From assembly GCF_014268445.2 (NCBI RefSeq), contig NZ_CP077089.1:1543501-1607500 (forward strand): 64,000 nucleotides of DNA. Reading direction: 5' to 3'. This stretch comes from Pseudomonas tensinigenes. Lineage in GTDB: Bacteria; Pseudomonadota; Gammaproteobacteria; Pseudomonadales; Pseudomonadaceae. Of the stretch, positions 61,453-64,000 are shown piece after piece; within the stretch, counting starts at the first letter, position 1; every line of letters starts with the position of its first letter. The translations under genes and the position numbers were made by a program. The notes under the pieces were generated by a model. It was not told the origin of the DNA, did no database searches, and saw only the letters and a list, made by a program, of their open reading frames with translations.

Positions 61453-62613
61453 GTGGACTATCCAAAAAGCGTTCCCAGCGTCGGGCTGGTGAATGGCAAA
61501 TTCGTCAATGAAGACGTCGTTGCGGGATTGCCCGGATCCCTGATCCCGGCGACCTGGGGCAACAGCGTCACCGATGAGTTGTTGAACGTCGTCAAATCCG
61601 CCGGCCTTGAGCCGAGCGAAGCCGATGCAACCCAGTTGTTGCAAGCGGTGAAAAAACTCAGTCAGGCAGGTGAAGATAAATATGCCACTGACATCGGTGC
61701 GGCCAATCTGTACATGGCCAATTATGTGCCTGCCGTCAACGTATTGAAGGACGGCTTGGCGCTGCGCTTTACTGCCGGTAATGCCAATACCGGGGCGAGT
61801 ACGTTTGCGCCGAACGGGTTGATGCCCAAGCCACTATTGAGCCTTGGGCTGAGTGCGTTGCGGTCTGCGGAGATTGTCGGCGGTAGTGTGTGTTCGGTGG
61901 TGTACAGCGCAGCACTGGATAGTTGGGTGCTGGTGTATGCGAGTGGTGGCAATGCTGCAAGTGGCCGGCTCTTGGGGATCAGGACATTTACCGCGTCCGG
62001 CATCTATGTGCCAGCAGTGGGAATGAAGAACGTATGGGTCACCATCGTCGGCGGAGGTGGTGGCAGCTCGGGAATCGGTGCGACCAACTCTACCCAGGTT
62101 TCCCTTACAGGCGGTGGCGCTTCCGGTAGCTACGCACAAGCCTGGTTATCCTCTGCCGCGATCGGGCAGAGCCAAATGATTACCGTGGGGGCTGGGGGCG
62201 CGGCGGGTGTTGTCGGCACAGGCGGGGGAAGTGGCGGTACCAGTTCGCTGGGCTCATTGGTTTCGGCCACCGGAGGTGGCGGGTCCCCTTGGAATACTCC
62301 ACTCACGCTTCCTGGATTCGGCTTGTATGTGGGTGGTTTTCCCAGCCAAACCTCAAGTGGCGGCAACATTGTCAATTCGGCAGGTGCGGCCGGCAACCCA
62401 GGGATGTGCCTCACCGGATCAACACTTGCCGGGCATGGCGCAAACTCACCGCTTGGCAGTGGTGGTTATGCGAGTAGCGTCGCATTGAGTGTGGCTGCCC
62501 CCGGTTCCGGTTATGGTTCAGGCGCGGGCGGGATCGCTAACACAACCAATCAGCCGGGTAGACCGGGCGCAGCAGGCGCTCCCGGTGCCGTGATCATCTA
62601 CGAGTACGCCTGA
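61453..62613 (+). CDS. Tailocin B fibre 5 (glycine-rich tip, GTG start)
   Basis: A 386-residue fibre with the anchor MDYPKSVPSVGLVNGKFVNE. The shaft (NTGASTFAPNGLMPKPLLSL) is followed from about residue 190 by a glycine-rich domain (VTIVGGGGGSSGIG, LTGGGASGSYAQAW, VGAGGAAGVVGTGGGSGGTS) ending PGAVIIYEYA. It belongs with fibre 3. GTG start at 61453 after GAGGAA; overlaps its chaperone by one base. Confidence 0.9.
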   Translation: MDYPKSVPSVGLVNGKFVNEDVVAGLPGSLIPATWGNSVTDELLNVVKSAGLEPSEADATQLLQAVKKLSQAGEDKYATDIGAANLYMANYVPAVNVLKDGLALRFTAGNANTGASTFAPNGLMPKPLLSLGLSALRSAEIVGGSVCSVVYSAALDSWVLVYASGGNAASGRLLGIRTFTASGIYVPAVGMKNVWVTIVGGGGGSSGIGATNSTQVSLTGGGASGSYAQAWLSSAAIGQSQMITVGAGGAAGVVGTGGGSGGTSSLGSLVSATGGGGSPWNTPLTLPGFGLYVGGFPSQTSSGGNIVNSAGAAGNPGMCLTGSTLAGHGANSPLGSGGYASSVALSVAAPGSGYGSGAGGIANTTNQPGRPGAAGAPGAVIIYEYA

Positions 62614-62867
62614 TGAAAACCTACGCACGCATCACCCAGAACACCGTGGTCGAACTCTTCTCCACCGACGGAAATATGGCCGAGATGTTTCATCCGGATC
62701 TGCTCTGGATCGACATCACTGAAATCACTCCAGCACCGCAAATCGACTGGACCGCCAACTTCGGCACCCTCGGTTGGGTGTTCGCAACCCCCGAAGAACT
62801 GACGCCGGACAGCACCCTGAAAACTCTGGCAAAAAAGTGGCTGAGCGGCATTGGCCGTCAACCGTGA
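62613..62867 (+). CDS. Short chaperone of fibre 5
   Basis: An 84-residue protein starting MKTYARITQNTVVELFSTDG, similar at its N-terminus to the fibre 3 chaperone. It is about half the length of the other chaperones and lacks the YRQALRDWP helix, so it is a minimal or truncated version. Confidence 0.8.
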   Translation: MKTYARITQNTVVELFSTDGNMAEMFHPDLLWIDITEITPAPQIDWTANFGTLGWVFATPEELTPDSTLKTLAKKWLSGIGRQP

Positions 62868-62903
62868 TTCAATCGGGGCAATATCCAGGGAGGATCAAGC
62901 ATT

Positions 62904-63470
62904 ATGCAAATAACTGAAAACAACCTTATCGACATCATGCCCAACGCCCGCTCCCAAGCGGGCGTTTTTGTTTCGCCGCTCAACAGCGCCATGGCGCGCC
63001 GCCATATTGACTCGCCTAAACGCGTCGCGGCGTTCCTTGCCCAGGTCGGCCATGAGTCGGGGCAACTGCGCTATGTGCGGGAACTGGGCAACAACCAATA
63101 CCTGAGCAAGTACGACACGGGTACGTTGGCCTTGCGTCTGGGCAACACTCCTGAGGCCGACGGCGACGGGCAAAAATACCGAGGGCGCGGGTTGATCCAG
63201 ATTACCGGCCGCTCGAATTACCGCCAGTGCAGCCTCGGCCTGTTCGGCGATGAGCGCCTGCTGTCGCTGCCCGAGCTGCTCGAACAACCGCAATGGGCCG
63301 CTGAGTCTGCCGCTTGGTTCTGGGAGCAGAACGGCTTGAACGAACTGGCCGATCGCGATCAGTTCAACACCATCACCCGACGCATCAACGGCGGGTTGAA
63401 CGGCTTGCAGGATCGCCTGGACATCTGGGCGCGGGCGAGGGCGGTGCTATGCCAATCCCCTGGCGAGTGA
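62904..63470 (+). CDS. Endolysin, glycoside hydrolase family 19 type
   Basis: A 188-residue muralytic enzyme. The catalytic glutamate lies in FLAQVGHESGQLRYVREL, and YRGRGLIQITGRSNYRQ is the diagnostic GH19 loop. It has no signal peptide, so it needs the holin encoded at 31414 to leave the cytoplasm. It is the only endolysin gene in the locus and is shared by both tailocins. Confidence 0.93.
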   Translation: MQITENNLIDIMPNARSQAGVFVSPLNSAMARRHIDSPKRVAAFLAQVGHESGQLRYVRELGNNQYLSKYDTGTLALRLGNTPEADGDGQKYRGRGLIQITGRSNYRQCSLGLFGDERLLSLPELLEQPQWAAESAAWFWEQNGLNELADRDQFNTITRRINGGLNGLQDRLDIWARARAVLCQSPGE

Positions 63471-63967
63471 TTGGCGTCCTGTTGCTGGCTGCGGGTGCGT
63501 TTGCAGCGGCCTGGCAGTTGCAGGAGTGGCGCTACGGCCGGCAATTGGCCGAGCAGGCGCGGTTAAACGGCGAAACCCTCAATCAACTGACCCAGACTGC
63601 CGCCGCCGTGCAACAGGCCGAGCAGGATAAACGCCTGGCGCTGGAGCAACGGCTCGCGGCCAGTGAACAAACCCACTATCGAGCACTGAGCGATGCCCAA
63701 CGTGATCAGGATCGCCTGCGCGATCGTCTTGCCACTGCTGATGTGCGCCTGTCAGTCCTTCTCGACGCCAGCGACGCTGCCCCAGGCTGCAACGTGCCAG
63801 CCGCCGCCAGCGCCGGCAGCGTGGATCATGCAACCGTACGCGCCCGACTTGACCCGGCGCATGCTCAACGAATTGTCGCCATCACCGACACCGGCGACCG
63901 TGGACTGATTGCCTTGCAGGCTTGTCAGGCGTATGTCAGAGCGCTGGCGCCCGAACATTTTGAATGA
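63449..63967 (+). CDS. Rz-like inner-membrane spanin
   Basis: A 172-residue protein with an N-terminal membrane anchor (VIGVLLLAAGAFAAAWQL) and a long periplasmic coiled coil (NQLTQTAAAVQQAEQDKRLA). It starts inside the endolysin gene (22-base overlap) and contains Rz1 in another frame. It joins inner and outer membranes during lysis. Confidence 0.88.
   Translation: MPIPWRVIGVLLLAAGAFAAAWQLQEWRYGRQLAEQARLNGETLNQLTQTAAAVQQAEQDKRLALEQRLAASEQTHYRALSDAQRDQDRLRDRLATADVRLSVLLDASDAAPGCNVPAAASAGSVDHATVRARLDPAHAQRIVAITDTGDRGLIALQACQAYVRALAPEHFE
63693..63908 (+). CDS. Rz1-like outer-membrane spanin lipoprotein, nested in Rz
   Basis: A 71-residue proline-rich lipoprotein fully inside Rz in a different frame: MPNVIRIACAIVLPLLMCAC has the lipobox ending in Cys, and QPPPAPAAW follows. 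Nested Rz1 is a known phage arrangement. It should be anchored in the outer membrane and bind Rz. Confidence 0.85.
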   Translation: MPNVIRIACAIVLPLLMCACQSFSTPATLPQAATCQPPPAPAAWIMQPYAPDLTRRMLNELSPSPTPATVD

Positions 63968-64000
63968 GTCTGTGTATTGAAAGCGCAACCGGGTCGTGTA

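Noticed and set aside
55099..62867. Invertible fibre switch
   Set aside because: All fibre genes are in the same direction, no site-specific recombinase gene is adjacent, and no inverted crossover sites were seen.
28896..63967. Whole region as an inducible prophage
   Set aside because: No integrase, terminase, portal, capsid or replication gene is present, and no flanking direct repeats resembling attachment sites were found; gene content fits tailocins.

Overview
This window is a chromosomal segment of a fluorescent pseudomonad. The gene order lpxA-lpxB-rnhB-dnaE-accA-tilS-pyrG-kdsA-eno-ftsB-ispD, then ispF-truD-surE-pcm-nlpD-rpoS-rsmZ-fdxA-mutS, is the conserved Pseudomonas backbone. The pair REP elements with a GGGAGCGAGC..GCTCGC core, the RsmZ RNA with its GacA box, and a tailocin locus beside mutS point to the P. 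fluorescens group. No species is claimed.

Region 1 (1-25.6 kb) is housekeeping: lipid A synthesis, replication, fatty acid and CTP synthesis, Kdo, glycolysis, isoprenoids, glutathione-dependent formaldehyde detoxification (adhC-fghA with a divergent LysR gene), the nlpD-rpoS stationary-phase block, the regulatory RNA rsmZ, ferredoxin and mutS.

Region 2 (25.6-28.8 kb) is an AT-richer accessory cassette: a phytanoyl-CoA dioxygenase-like gene, a GtrB-type glycosyltransferase and a divergent SAM methyltransferase. The dioxygenase and the methyltransferase are each interrupted by exactly one in-frame TAG codon and are otherwise open.

Region 3 (28.8-64 kb) is a headless-phage (R-type tailocin) locus with two complete contractile tails in tandem. 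It starts with a LexA/PrtR-type self-cleaving repressor flanked by palindromic candidate operators, an orphan fibre chaperone, a small secreted protein and a holin. Tailocin A (31.8-45.1 kb) has P2/R-pyocin gene order: gpV, W, J, I, fibre, two chaperones, sheath, tube, frameshifted assembly chaperone, tape measure, U, X, D. Tailocin B (45.3-55.1 kb) has Mu-like order: gp37-like, gp38-like, sheath, tube, frameshifted gp41, tape measure, N, P, gp45-gp48. It is followed by five successive fibre/chaperone pairs (55.1-62.9 kb) whose fibres share an N-terminal anchor of about 70 residues and differ completely beyond it. One endolysin and a nested Rz/Rz1 pair end the locus. No capsid, terminase, portal, integrase or replication gene is visible, so the locus makes tails rather than virions. 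The holin in front and the endolysin/spanins behind appear to serve both tails.

The points most worth following are the dual tailocin under one apparent repressor, the five-fibre array with ATG/ATG/GTG/TTG/GTG starts and an internal terminator, the two -1 frameshift sites, the exact 41-residue repeats of tape measure B, and the two amber-interrupted surface-modification genes next to the tailocin.
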